NCBI GenBank assembly: GCA_964440095.1
Contig: CAYTPZ010000023.1
Coordinates: 1 to 30,754 of the forward strand
DNA from: JACNKJ01 sp964440095
GTDB lineage: Bacteria > Krumholzibacteriota > Krumholzibacteriia > JACNKJ01
Direction of reading: 5' to 3'
DNA: 30,754 bases
Shown here in pieces: positions 22,104 through 30,706 of the stretch. The notes under the pieces were generated by a model. It ran no database searches. It saw only the letters and a list, made by a program, of their open reading frames with translations, and was not told the origin of the DNA. A program made the translations under genes and the position numbers. The first letter of the stretch is position 1, and each line of letters starts with the position of its first letter.

Positions 22104-23573
22104 ATGAGCCAGAAGCCCGAAAATCGCCAGGAGACCGGACCGGTACCCATCCACCGGTATGAGCAGTACATCTCCCATGAGAGCCGGATCTTCGTGAACC
22201 GGAATCTCAAGATGGACTCCATCCACTGGATCGGCTTCGACATGGACCACACCCTGGCCCTCTACAATCGCAACTTCATCGAGGCCCTGGCCTTCGATCT
22301 GGCGCGGGAAGCCCTCATTCGCGAGCGCGGCTACACCGAGGCTCTGCGCGATGCGCGCTACGACCCCGCCTTCGGTATTCGCGGCCTGGTGGTGGACAAG
22401 ACCCGCGGCAACATCCTCAAGATGGATCAATTCAGTTACGTGGCGCAGGCCTATCACGGCAAGAATGTGATGGATCGCGAGAAGCGAAAAGGTATCTATA
22501 GCCCGCGCACCCTGACTCTGTCGGACGAGCGCTACTGGACCAGCGATACACTCTTCGGCCTGCCCGAGGTGTCGCTCTACGCCAGCGCCGTGGAGGTGCT
22601 GGAAAACGCCGGCGAGGAATTCGACACCTGGAAGCTCTTCGACGACATTCGCCATTCGGTGGATCTGGTCCATCGCGACGGTTCGCTCAAGCGCATCATT
22701 CTCGAACGCCTCAGCGAATGCTTCCTGGTGGATCCCTCCCTGCCCGGCACTCTCGAGCGTTTCCGCCGGGCCGGACAAAAACTCTTCCTGCTCACCAACT
22801 CCGACTACGCTTACACCGACAAGGTGCTCAGCTACGTGCTCGGCAGCATGGGATCGAAAAACTGGTGGGAGTATTTCGAACTGATCGTGGTGGACTCCCA
22901 AAAGCCCGACTTCTTCCACCGCCGCCTGCGATGGAAAACCTTGGAGCCCAAGGAACACGAGGTGCCCACTTTTTCCGGCGGCAACTTCCGCATTCTCGAG
23001 CAGCAGATCGGCGCCCTGGGCGACCGCATCCTCTATGTGGGTGATCATATTTTCGGCGACATCCTTCGCTCGAAGAAGGCCAGCGGCTGGCGCACCTGCC
23101 TCATAGTTGAAGAACTTGACCACGAGATTCGCGCCACGAGCGCCAATGAGGAGATCCGCCAGAAGCTCGACGGTCTTCAAGACGCCAACGGCAGTCTGCT
23201 GCAAAAGTTGGATGTGGTGAGGCGGCGGCACCAGGACCTGCGCGATCGGAAGCTATCGCAGTATCGCGTGCTCAACGGGGACCAGCTGACAGATCTGGAT
23301 AGGCAGATCGAACTTAGCAATCGCGAGGAACGCGAGCTGGAAGAGCAGCTAACCGGCAACCTGCTGCTCATCAAGAGCGCGGAGGAGCGCGCCATTCGCC
23401 GCTTCAACGAGTACTGGGGTTCGCTCTGCAAGGTGGACAATGAAATCAGTCTCTTCGCCGCGCAAATTCGCGACTACGCCTGCGTCTACACTTCGCGGGT
23501 GAGCAACTTCCTGCACTATCCGCCCGATCGTTACTTGCGCAGTCCCATGGAATTCATGCCCCACGAAATCTAG
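22104..23573 (+). CDS. HAD-superfamily 5'-nucleotidase (IMP/GMP-type, HAD-IG)
   Basis: This 489-residue protein belongs to the HAD-IG 5'-nucleotidases, related to cytosolic IMP/GMP-specific nucleotidases, which dephosphorylate purine nucleoside monophosphates. Motif I is GFDMDHTLA (nucleophile Asp46, acid Asp48), motif II LLTNSDY (about residue 231) and motif IV YVGDHIFGDIL (about 311-321). Family segments IYSPRTLTLSDERYW and VVDKTRGNILKMDQFSYV are clear. Residues about 345-430 form a long coiled coil. The conserved region starts near residue 19 of this ATG. The open frame extends back to a TTG at 22038 without a better signal; the ribosome-binding site before 22104 is weak, so the start is uncertain. 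It converges with the minus-strand gene at 23578, four bases away. Confidence 0.92.
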   Translation: MSQKPENRQETGPVPIHRYEQYISHESRIFVNRNLKMDSIHWIGFDMDHTLALYNRNFIEALAFDLAREALIRERGYTEALRDARYDPAFGIRGLVVDKTRGNILKMDQFSYVAQAYHGKNVMDREKRKGIYSPRTLTLSDERYWTSDTLFGLPEVSLYASAVEVLENAGEEFDTWKLFDDIRHSVDLVHRDGSLKRIILERLSECFLVDPSLPGTLERFRRAGQKLFLLTNSDYAYTDKVLSYVLGSMGSKNWWEYFELIVVDSQKPDFFHRRLRWKTLEPKEHEVPTFSGGNFRILEQQIGALGDRILYVGDHIFGDILRSKKASGWRTCLIVEELDHEIRATSANEEIRQKLDGLQDANGSLLQKLDVVRRRHQDLRDRKLSQYRVLNGDQLTDLDRQIELSNREERELEEQLTGNLLLIKSAEERAIRRFNEYWGSLCKVDNEISLFAAQIRDYACVYTSRVSNFLHYPPDRYLRSPMEFMPHEI

Positions 23574-23577
23574 GCCT

Positions 23578-24369
23578 TCAACTCATCCATAGGGGAAGCT
23601 CCAGCTTTGCAGCAAGCTTAAGCGCCTGATGGAGCCAACGGAATTGAAGGTAGGTGGAACTGCTGCGCGAGAAGCTCGAGATCTTTTCATCCGCCAGGGA
23701 TCCATATAGCAGACCCCCAAAAAACTCCTGATAAACCGGCACCATTTCGCGAGGAATCTCGCGGCCGTAGGTGGTGTCCTTGCGCGTGTGGGGAAGACCC
23801 ATGAGCGCGTGAATCACGGCATCGGTGCTCAGGCCATCGCCGACACGATGAAAGGCCACGGCCTCATCCCGCTCAAGCACCTTGCCGCGACCGGCCGAGG
23901 CGAGCAGGCGCAGGCGCGCCACGGGCTTGCCGTCGAAGGGTCCATCGCGCCGCATGATAAGTGCCAGCAGCGTGGGCCACTCTTCGGCTTCCAGGCGATC
24001 CATGATTTTCTGAATCGCGTCGGCCATGAATTCTTCGAAGCGCGACTGAATGGGATAATTGATCCTACCCACGCAACCGAACTCGTCGGCCTTGGGGTCG
24101 AGGTTGGCAGCGCAATCCGCACAGCGATTGATAAGCGTTCCGATCTGCCTGCCCACTTTGTCCACATCGCCCCGCCCGAACTCCTGGCGTTCCTGGGACA
24201 GGCCGCGGGTGACGGGCATCTTCCAGCGCTCGCTCACGGCGCCGGGCATGTCGGGATTGGCGCGCAGATACTTGTGGACCATGTAGAGAAAGGTCCAGCG
24301 GCGAATGCCGTCTTCACCCAATTCCTCGCGATTTTCGCATGGGTGCGGTAGCACGTAGTCGATGCCCAA
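23578..24369 (-). CDS. Uncharacterised protein with CX2C and further Cys
   Basis: A 263-residue soluble protein I do not recognise. It is helical and rich in charged and aromatic residues. A cysteine group, NRCADCAANLDP followed 13 residues after the second Cys by FGCVGRINYPI, may bind metal; a fourth cysteine is near the N-terminus (HPCENRE). The ending is helical and leucine-rich (FRWLHQALKLAAKLELP). The start is TTG 24369, supported by AAGGA six bases upstream, and no ATG near it fits better. It lies 35 bases after the LolC/E-like permease, so it is the third gene of the operon driven from 26871-26899. No transcription terminator is visible in the four-base gap to the convergent nucleotidase gene. 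Confidence 0.7.
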   Translation of the reverse strand: MGIDYVLPHPCENREELGEDGIRRWTFLYMVHKYLRANPDMPGAVSERWKMPVTRGLSQERQEFGRGDVDKVGRQIGTLINRCADCAANLDPKADEFGCVGRINYPIQSRFEEFMADAIQKIMDRLEAEEWPTLLALIMRRDGPFDGKPVARLRLLASAGRGKVLERDEAVAFHRVGDGLSTDAVIHALMGLPHTRKDTTYGREIPREMVPVYQEFFGGLLYGSLADEKISSFSRSSSTYLQFRWLHQALKLAAKLELPLWMS

Positions 24370-24404
24370 GGGTAATCCTTATCGATTGTGTTATCAGCAT
24401 CCGG

Positions 24405-25667
24405 TTAGGAATCCCGGATCGCCTCCACCGGATCCAGCCGGGCAGCCTCCCAGCCGGGATACAGTGTCGCTGCCAGACTTACCAGCAGCGTGATGGCCGC
24501 CACCCACGCGAAGTCGGCGGGGATCATCAGCACCGGAATCTTCTCCACGATGAACAGATCCCATGGGATGGTCAAGGGATGTCGCATGAGAAGTGCGCCG
24601 AGTCCCCATCCCGCTAGCAAACCCAGGGCCACACCGCCGAGTCCAACGACCCAACCTTCGAGCACCACCATGCTCATCACCGAGCGGCGGCTCATGCCCA
24701 GGGTGCGCAGGATGCCGATTTCGCCGCGCTTTTCGCTGACCATGAGGGTCATGGATCCCACGATGCCCAGGCTGGCCACGGTGACGGTGAGAAGCAGAAA
24801 GAGATACATGAGCAGTTTTTCGCGGGCCATGGCTTCGAAGAGCAGGTGGTTGCGCTCCTGCCAGGTTTCAGCGCGGAAGTCTTGGAAACGGTCCAGAGCC
24901 AGAGTTGCCTCGGCCACCTCTGCCGCGTTTTCGGGAATGTGGCAGGACAGTGCCAGTGCGGCGGCCTCTCCATCCACTTTCAGAAAACGGGCCGTGGCGG
25001 GAAGCCCACCCAGGGCCAGTGTGGCGTTGATTTCGTAGAGGCCCGAATCGAAAAGGTCGATCACCACGCGGGCTTCCTCGCGGCCGCCGATGTCTTTGCC
25101 GCCTTGGGTGGAACTCACATCGGGAACCACCACCCGCACGATGTCGCCGCGTCCCACGCCGAGATTGTGCGCGAGTTCGACGCCGAGCACTAAGCCCTCG
25201 CGCACTTCCTCGCCATCGGGCAACACCCACTCCACGTCGGTCTGGAAGTTTTCGAAGCCGGGATTCAGCAAGCCGTTCAGCGCGCGCTCGCGCACGGGAT
25301 CCACGCCGCGAAGGGAAGCTGTCTGCATTCGAGTGGATGCTCCGGCCACACGACGGACCAGCAGCACTTCCGATTCGGCATAGGGGGCTACGGCCGCAAC
25401 CCCCGGCAGAGTTTCCAGATCGGCCATGAGGGCGGAAAGATCCTGCAGGCCGTCTGGGCCCGCGGGTTCAAGGCGCAGATGCGCCTCGCCGTCATGGAGC
25501 AGAGAAGCTAGCTCGGCCTCCATACCGTTCATCACCGAGAGAATCAGCGTGAGGGCCATCACGCCTGTGAAAATACCCCCGGCAGCAACCAGGGCCGTCA
25601 TAGCGAGGGCCCGGCTCCTCCGGGGGCTGATTAGGTGGCGCAATGCCAGATAGAAGCTCAGACGCAA
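24405..25667 (-). CDS. LolC/LolE-type ABC transporter permease (MacB/FtsX fold)
   Basis: This 420-residue inner-membrane protein has the LolC/E layout: an N-terminal helix (about residues 22-50, beginning SRALAMTALVAAGGIFTGV), a periplasmic domain of about 220 residues, and three C-terminal helices (about 285-410) with the FtsX-like coupling segment SEKRGEIGILRTLGMSRRSV. It ends ARLDPVEAIRDS, matching the usual LSPAEALRYE-like tail. In LolCDE the partners extract outer-membrane lipoproteins, with LolD as ATPase. No ATPase gene is near, so the partner must be elsewhere. The start is TTG 25667 with GGAGG five bases upstream. It follows the TPR gene by 15 bases. Confidence 0.9.
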   Translation of the reverse strand: MRLSFYLALRHLISPRRSRALAMTALVAAGGIFTGVMALTLILSVMNGMEAELASLLHDGEAHLRLEPAGPDGLQDLSALMADLETLPGVAAVAPYAESEVLLVRRVAGASTRMQTASLRGVDPVRERALNGLLNPGFENFQTDVEWVLPDGEEVREGLVLGVELAHNLGVGRGDIVRVVVPDVSSTQGGKDIGGREEARVVIDLFDSGLYEINATLALGGLPATARFLKVDGEAAALALSCHIPENAAEVAEATLALDRFQDFRAETWQERNHLLFEAMAREKLLMYLFLLLTVTVASLGIVGSMTLMVSEKRGEIGILRTLGMSRRSVMSMVVLEGWVVGLGGVALGLLAGWGLGALLMRHPLTIPWDLFIVEKIPVLMIPADFAWVAAITLLVSLAATLYPGWEAARLDPVEAIRDS

Positions 25668-25682
25668 AGCGTCCTCCGGGGG

Positions 25683-26816
25683 CTACTGACCGGCGGCCTG
25701 CCTCGTCATGAGGTCTTCCTGACGCTCGGCTTGTTGGCGCGCATAGCTCCCCCAAGTCTTGTTTGCCATGACCGTCTCGAATAGCTCCATTGCATCTTCA
25801 AACTTGCCCTGATCTTCGAGAGCCTTGGCCTTGCTGCAAATGAGACCGGCCTTGGTGTCTTCGTCCTTGGTTATGCGTAAACCGGCATCAGCAGTCTTAA
25901 TGGCCTTACGTGGATCCCCGTTTCCCCGATAGAGATCGGCCAGGTGCTTGTGCGGAAGATTCTTGTTGGGACGTTCCGCCGGTTTCATGAGCTTGACCAG
26001 GTTGACGGCTTTCTGAAGATAAGTCATAGCCTTATCTTCAGAATTGCTCTTCTCCATGTAGCAAAGACCCAGCATTAGGTTCACATTGAAGTCGTTTCCC
26101 TTGGATTCGTATGCGACTTTCAGGTGCTCCAGAGCCTTGTCGAATTCTCCCTTATTGAAATAGATCCAACCCAGGTCGTATCTACCTCCAGATTTCTCAG
26201 GATGAAGCAGGAATGCTGCTTCATAAAACTCAATAGCTCGGTCGTAACTCTTTCGTTGCTTATAGAGGCGTCCTTGATGTGAGTTTGCCTGAAAAAGTAT
26301 GGATTCATCATTTTCGTCCGAGTTAAGAATTTGGTTGAAGAGCTGAATAGCCCGATCTTTCTCTTCCTCAGTTTTTGCCTTAGAGTAGATGATACCAAGC
26401 TGCATTCGCGAATAGTTATCGTTAGGGTTGCAGCCGGTTGAGCCGACTACTTCTTCATAAAGATCTCGAGCCCGCGCGCGATGTTTCAGCCGCATCTCTA
26501 CGTATGCCAATTTGGCTTTGACGGTGCAATTCTCGGGCTGTGCTTTGTGAGCTATTTCAAAACCTCGCTTGGCCTTGGGCCAATTTTGAATCTTGATTGC
26601 TGCCTCACCTAGTCCATTCCCGGCGCTGAAATGGGCGGGATCATTCCCCAGGGCACTCTCAAACTCTGAGACGGCATCTTCGAATTGACCGGCTTCGAAG
26701 AACTCCCAGCCTGTGGATGTATCCAGTTCAGCCTGCTGCGTGTCTTGGGCGAAGCTCGCCGGCGCGAGAATAAGAAGGGTGATCAGTGCCGACAGGAGCA
26801 ATGCACTACGTTTCAT
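25683..26816 (-). CDS. Exported tetratricopeptide repeat protein
   Basis: This 377-residue protein has a signal peptide (residues 1-24, ending PASFAQ) and about eight TPR units filling residues 30-360, for example GWEFFEAGQFEDAVSEFESAL, DRAIEFYEAAFLLHP and YDLGWIYFNKGEFDKALEHL. TPR arrays act as protein-protein scaffolds, here in the periplasm. ATG 26816 is set by GGGAG seven bases upstream and the signal peptide. The frame extends 31 codons further, through the promoter. It is the first gene of an operon with the LolC/E-like permease and the CX2C protein, so a role in lipoprotein or envelope assembly is a reasonable guess. Its A+T content is higher than that of neighbouring genes in the middle third. 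Confidence 0.9.
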   Translation of the reverse strand: MKRSALLLSALITLLILAPASFAQDTQQAELDTSTGWEFFEAGQFEDAVSEFESALGNDPAHFSAGNGLGEAAIKIQNWPKAKRGFEIAHKAQPENCTVKAKLAYVEMRLKHRARARDLYEEVVGSTGCNPNDNYSRMQLGIIYSKAKTEEEKDRAIQLFNQILNSDENDESILFQANSHQGRLYKQRKSYDRAIEFYEAAFLLHPEKSGGRYDLGWIYFNKGEFDKALEHLKVAYESKGNDFNVNLMLGLCYMEKSNSEDKAMTYLQKAVNLVKLMKPAERPNKNLPHKHLADLYRGNGDPRKAIKTADAGLRITKDEDTKAGLICSKAKALEDQGKFEDAMELFETVMANKTWGSYARQQAERQEDLMTRQAAGQ

Positions 26817-26870
26817 GGTAAATCTCCCGATGAAGGGTTTGAGAAGGATCCTTTCGGATTCAGCCTCGGC

Positions 26871-26899
26871 AATATACCCGAGCCCATTTGTCCGTTCAA
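26871..26899 (-). promoter_or_regulatory. Promoter for the TPR-LolC/E-CX2C operon
   Basis: On the minus strand TTGAAC (26894-26899) and TATATT (26871-26876) are 17 bases apart. Start near 26864 gives a leader of about 48 bases. It is divergent from the lipoprotein promoter at 26933-26961, which has the same -10. Confidence 0.7.
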
Positions 26900-26932
26900 G
26901 GCATCCCATGCACAGGAATGCCTCAATTCGTT

Positions 26933-26961
26933 TTGCCTAAGGAATTTCGCGGGACTATATT
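26933..26961 (+). promoter_or_regulatory. Promoter for the metzincin-like lipoprotein
   Basis: TTGCCT (26933-26938), a 17-base spacer and TATATT (26956-26961) predict a start near 26968 and a leader of about 25 bases. The -35 elements of the two divergent promoters are about 33 bases apart, so a shared regulator could control both. Confidence 0.7.
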
Positions 26962-26992
26962 TACGGTGCTGTCCCTAAAACATAAAGAAAAA

Positions 26993-28771
26993 ATGAAATC
27001 CACAATACTCCTGCTGCTGGTAGCACTGGCTCTTATCGCCGGTTGCCAGAATACGACTACTATGCTGGAGGATCCCGTTCCTCTGGAGATTCTCTATTCC
27101 AGCCCGAATGTCGACAGCTTGAACCTGGCCGAAGGTGATTCCCTGGCCTTCGTCCTGCGGGCCCAGGGGGCTGGTGGTGTGAACGCCGAAGTCTACCTTG
27201 AGGACGTGTATCTCTGTGCTATGGATAGCTTTACTTTTCGAGCATGGGAGCACTTGGACCTACAGGCCCAGCACCCGGATGACTACCTGACCTTGGAAGT
27301 TACCCTTCAGGACAGCGTCGAAACCATGAGTCATAGCTGGGATGTGAAGATCCTTTGGGGATTCACCTCATTTCCCGAAAGCAGCGAGTTGGTAAACGTA
27401 ATTGGGCAAACTTTGATGTTCCAGCTGGGTCTGGAGGCGGGGGGGCTGAGCCCCGAATACCAGTTTTTTGTGGATGGCGAGCTTGTGGGGTCCAGTGGAG
27501 AGTTTTTCTATTTTCATGCCCTAACCGTTGGAAATTATGAAGTTACCGGCCGTGTCAGTGCCGGAGAACACGAATGGCTCCGGCATTGGACGGTGGAAGT
27601 TCAGCCCGATGAGCCTGTGGATCCTCCCGAAACGGTTACGGGGCTTAGGGCTGGCCCCGGTAGTGAGCCTGGGCGCATGGCCGTGGCATTTTATCCTCCT
27701 GAAGAGGGTTTGCGCGAACCGGTGCACAGTTTCGAGATTCGGGCCTTTCCCTATCTGATCGATGATGAGCAGTGGGAGTCGGCGTATCTGGTGGGCTTCG
27801 AAGATGTGACGCCCGGCGCCGAAGAGGAGCGCTTCGACCTGGAAGGCCCGGAAGCGGGCATGACCCTATACGTGCGGGTGCGCAGTGTGGGAGTTAGCGG
27901 CAACACCTCGGAGTGGTGTGATCCGGTTCTCGGCACCGTGGCGGGCTATACGGTTCAGGGAACTGTCATCAATTACGAAACGGGGGAGCCGCTGGAAGGA
28001 CTGAATGTCAGCTACGGAGACGTTCTCTCTGTCACCGATGCCGATGGTCATTTCTATTGCGGCGACGTTCCTCTCTTCGAAGAGGGTGGCGCCTGGGATT
28101 TCCCGGGCAGCTACTACGACGAGGAAGGCAGCGGAATAGGCCAGTGGTTCGACCTTATCGATTCGCGCGCGGTGAGCGATTCACTCGTCTATCAAATGGG
28201 CACTTTTCCCACTCAACCCTTCCTGTCTACCTGGTACAGCGATTTTCTGGAGTATTTCATTCATGTTCTCCGGCCGCCGCCGGCCACCTTCCATCTGATC
28301 CGGCCCATGTATCCCATAACGACCTACATTCCCGAGCACGTAAACGAGGGTCTCGACTATCCCACGGTTATCTTGGAGGGATTGGATATCTGGGAAACGG
28401 AAACGGAGTTGGACTTCTTTGTCAGAGTTGAAGACCCGGAAGATGCGGCCTTGGTTTTCGTTTACAACGACACGACTTCCATTGTGGGTATCACTAAAAT
28501 TCTGGAATGGGATTTCTCCACCTTCACGCCCCTCAAAATGGAAATCACCATCAAGAGTACGGCCACGCCGGATTTCGCATACGGGCTGTATCAGGTGGTT
28601 TTCCATGAAGCTGGGCACGCCATTGGCTTTTGGATGCACAGTCACGACCCGGAACATTGCATGAACAAAAATAATCTCCTCGATGCTCCGAGCCCCGATG
28701 AGGTGCGATTAGCAAGGATTATCTATCATATGGAGCCCTTTGCAGATTTAAGTTACTTGCTTCACGATTGA
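26993..28771 (+). CDS. Surface lipoprotein with C-terminal metzincin-like protease domain
   Basis: This 592-residue protein begins with a lipoprotein signal (MKSTILLLLVALALIAGC, lipid on Cys18). Two or three beta-sandwich modules follow (about 30-210), then a fibronectin-III-like module (about 210-320) and a carboxypeptidase-regulatory-like module (TVQGTVINYETGEPLEGLNVS, about 323-350). The C-terminal domain has HEAGHAIGFWMH (residues 538-549) and a Met-turn-like EHCMN (554-558), as in matrixin-type metzincins. The third histidine is one residue later than in the standard HExxHxxGxxH. ATG 26993 has only a purine-rich AAAGAAAAA before it; the frame runs upstream to 26888 but the lipobox fixes the start. 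It probably cleaves proteins at the cell surface. It is divergent from the TPR operon. Confidence 0.85.
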   Translation: MKSTILLLLVALALIAGCQNTTTMLEDPVPLEILYSSPNVDSLNLAEGDSLAFVLRAQGAGGVNAEVYLEDVYLCAMDSFTFRAWEHLDLQAQHPDDYLTLEVTLQDSVETMSHSWDVKILWGFTSFPESSELVNVIGQTLMFQLGLEAGGLSPEYQFFVDGELVGSSGEFFYFHALTVGNYEVTGRVSAGEHEWLRHWTVEVQPDEPVDPPETVTGLRAGPGSEPGRMAVAFYPPEEGLREPVHSFEIRAFPYLIDDEQWESAYLVGFEDVTPGAEEERFDLEGPEAGMTLYVRVRSVGVSGNTSEWCDPVLGTVAGYTVQGTVINYETGEPLEGLNVSYGDVLSVTDADGHFYCGDVPLFEEGGAWDFPGSYYDEEGSGIGQWFDLIDSRAVSDSLVYQMGTFPTQPFLSTWYSDFLEYFIHVLRPPPATFHLIRPMYPITTYIPEHVNEGLDYPTVILEGLDIWETETELDFFVRVEDPEDAALVFVYNDTTSIVGITKILEWDFSTFTPLKMEITIKSTATPDFAYGLYQVVFHEAGHAIGFWMHSHDPEHCMNKNNLLDAPSPDEVRLARIIYHMEPFADLSYLLHD

Positions 28772-28785
28772 TCCCAATCACCATC

Positions 28786-28815
28786 TTGGATTCATGTCTA
28801 TTCATGTGATATGAT
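28786..28815 (+). promoter_or_regulatory. Promoter with tandem ATTCATGT operator-like repeat
   Basis: TTGGAT (28786-28791) and TATGAT (28810-28815) form a promoter with an 18-base spacer, starting near 28822. Two exact ATTCATGT copies (28790-28797 and 28800-28807) lie in the spacer ten bases apart, one helical turn, as expected for a regulator binding one face of the DNA. Confidence 0.5.
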
Positions 28816-28847
28816 TACGCCTTCAATCAGGCGTGAAAGGAATACCT

Positions 28848-30689
28848 GTGAGGAGATTCGGTACTCGGGCCCTTCCGATTCTCGTCCTCTTTCTTACTCT
28901 CGCGGCGGGAGTTGGTCAGGGCGAGGTGCTGCTAGATTTCGAGCAGCCTTACTACCTAGAGCGAGACTCCGTCTTCGTGAAGGACCACGCTGTGGTCAAG
29001 CACGAGGGTGTCTATCATGTCTTCTTTATCCAAAGTCTACCCCAAGAATACGGCGAATACGAACGCACCGAGCGCTGGCTGGGGCATATCACCAGTTCGG
29101 ATCTTCGCCACTGGACCGCACAGGACAGCATCCTGCCTGTGGTTCCCGATACCTGGGAAAGTAAATTCATTTGGGCGCCGAAAATCATTGAAAACCCCGT
29201 GGGTCCGGGTTGGTGGATGTACTACACCGGCGCCGATGAAGATGTCTGCCAGCAGATCGGCTTAGCCTTCAGTTCCGACCTCTATACCTGGGTACGCCAC
29301 CCGGTGAATCCCATCTATAGGCCCGGCCGATGGGCGGAGTGGGAATTGGGAGAGTGGTCCAATTGCCGCGATCCCGAGGTCTATTTCGATGAGGGCAATT
29401 CCACCTACTACATGCTCAGCACCGCCACGACCACATTCAACCAGGGAGCCTTGGGACTCGGCACAAGTCCGGATGCCCTGGTCTGGGAAGATTCCGGATT
29501 GCCCTTTCTGGCCAATGACGACAGCCTGCAAATTGAAAGCTCATGCATGGTGGAGGACGAATCGGGACTCTTCCATTTCTTCTATCATGAGGAAGAATCC
29601 GACGGCACCTACCACCAGACCAGCACGTCCTTCCTGAATGGATGGGACATGGCCAACGGCACCTATGTCGGAAAGCGTCGCGGAGTCGAGCTAACTCGTA
29701 TCGACGACGAGTGGTTATTCAGCGGCTTCAACACCGTGCCCATGTTGGATGGACCACAGTCCTACCTGCGCTTCGACAATGTCGACATTGATACCGGCGA
29801 CAACGAGCCCGACATTCTCAGCCTGCAGGGTCTTCAGGATCATTGGCACAAGGTCTTCGGTACGGCCTTCGACTATCAGCCCACCTGGGGAGACAACCCC
29901 TACGAACGCGGCAGCGTGAAGAGTCGCATGGAGGGTAACAGTTACATCGCCACCTACGAACGCTTCCCCTGGCCGGGTTATAATGTGCCGGGTTGGATTC
30001 AGGGTAACGGCCCGGTGGGGATGATCAAGACCGACTACTTCACCATCGAGAACGATCGCTTCAGCATGTTGGTCGGCGGCGGCGCGCATCCCGACACCTG
30101 CTTCGTTGCCATGGTCGATGCGAATACGCATCAGCTCTATTTCAGCCAGACCGGCAACAACAGCGACATGTTGATCAGCCACATCTGGAAAACGGAAACG
30201 CTCATGGGCACGCAGGTCTACATGGTCATTGCCGATCTCTTCGGCGGCACCTGGGGATCCATCGCCGTGGACAGTATCGAGGAATACATGTTCAACGGCC
30301 ACGAGCCCGGAACGCCCGCCGATCCCATGGTGGACGGTCCCACCATTTGGGAGGTGCTCGAGAACGCCGGCTTCGGTGGAACCGCCATCGACAACCTGCC
30401 GCGTCCCGTGAATGGAAAGTTGTTCAATCCGCATCCCAATCCTTTCAATCCTTCGATTCACCTGAGCTTCGTGCTCGATGAGCCAGGTATATTGAGCTTG
30501 AGCATCCACGATGCTTCGGGACGCAAGCTTCGCACGCTCTGGAATGCCCATCGCGAGCGTGGTGAAGGCGCTCTGGTTTGGGATGGGCGCGACGACGCAG
30601 GAAGGCCGCTACCCAGCGGACTCTACTTTGCAAGCATGGGACTGGACGGTCGGCACCTGGAAAGCCGCAAGCTGGTCTTGTTGAAGTAA
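28848..30689 (+). CDS. Secreted GH32/GH43-like beta-propeller protein with sorting domain
   Basis: This 613-residue protein has a signal peptide (MRRFGTRALPILVLFLTLAAG). Residues about 27-310 form a five-bladed beta-propeller like GH43/GH32: Asp46 (VKDHAVV), Asp175 in CRDPEVYF and Glu230 in IESSCMVE fit the nucleophile, RDP and acid/base positions, and blade motifs such as WLGHITSSDLRHWT and IGLAFSSDLYTWV recur. Residues about 315-480 resemble the beta-sandwich found after GH32 domains in environmental bacteria (GMIKTDYFTIENDRFSMLVG, WGSIAVDSI). The last 85 residues are a FlgD-like sorting domain (NPHPNPFNPS, LPSGLYFASMGLDG, LVLLK). It likely acts on a glycan at the cell surface. GTG 28848 has AAAGG seven bases upstream; the GTG at 28833 is less well supported. 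Confidence 0.88.
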   Translation: MRRFGTRALPILVLFLTLAAGVGQGEVLLDFEQPYYLERDSVFVKDHAVVKHEGVYHVFFIQSLPQEYGEYERTERWLGHITSSDLRHWTAQDSILPVVPDTWESKFIWAPKIIENPVGPGWWMYYTGADEDVCQQIGLAFSSDLYTWVRHPVNPIYRPGRWAEWELGEWSNCRDPEVYFDEGNSTYYMLSTATTTFNQGALGLGTSPDALVWEDSGLPFLANDDSLQIESSCMVEDESGLFHFFYHEEESDGTYHQTSTSFLNGWDMANGTYVGKRRGVELTRIDDEWLFSGFNTVPMLDGPQSYLRFDNVDIDTGDNEPDILSLQGLQDHWHKVFGTAFDYQPTWGDNPYERGSVKSRMEGNSYIATYERFPWPGYNVPGWIQGNGPVGMIKTDYFTIENDRFSMLVGGGAHPDTCFVAMVDANTHQLYFSQTGNNSDMLISHIWKTETLMGTQVYMVIADLFGGTWGSIAVDSIEEYMFNGHEPGTPADPMVDGPTIWEVLENAGFGGTAIDNLPRPVNGKLFNPHPNPFNPSIHLSFVLDEPGILSLSIHDASGRKLRTLWNAHRERGEGALVWDGRDDAGRPLPSGLYFASMGLDGRHLESRKLVLLK

Positions 30690-30706
30690 GCCAAAGGATT
30701 ATCTTC

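Noticed and set aside
21999..23231. 410-codon open frame antisense to the HAD nucleotidase
   Set aside because: Complementary to a clear HAD protein; no signal or domain on the minus strand.
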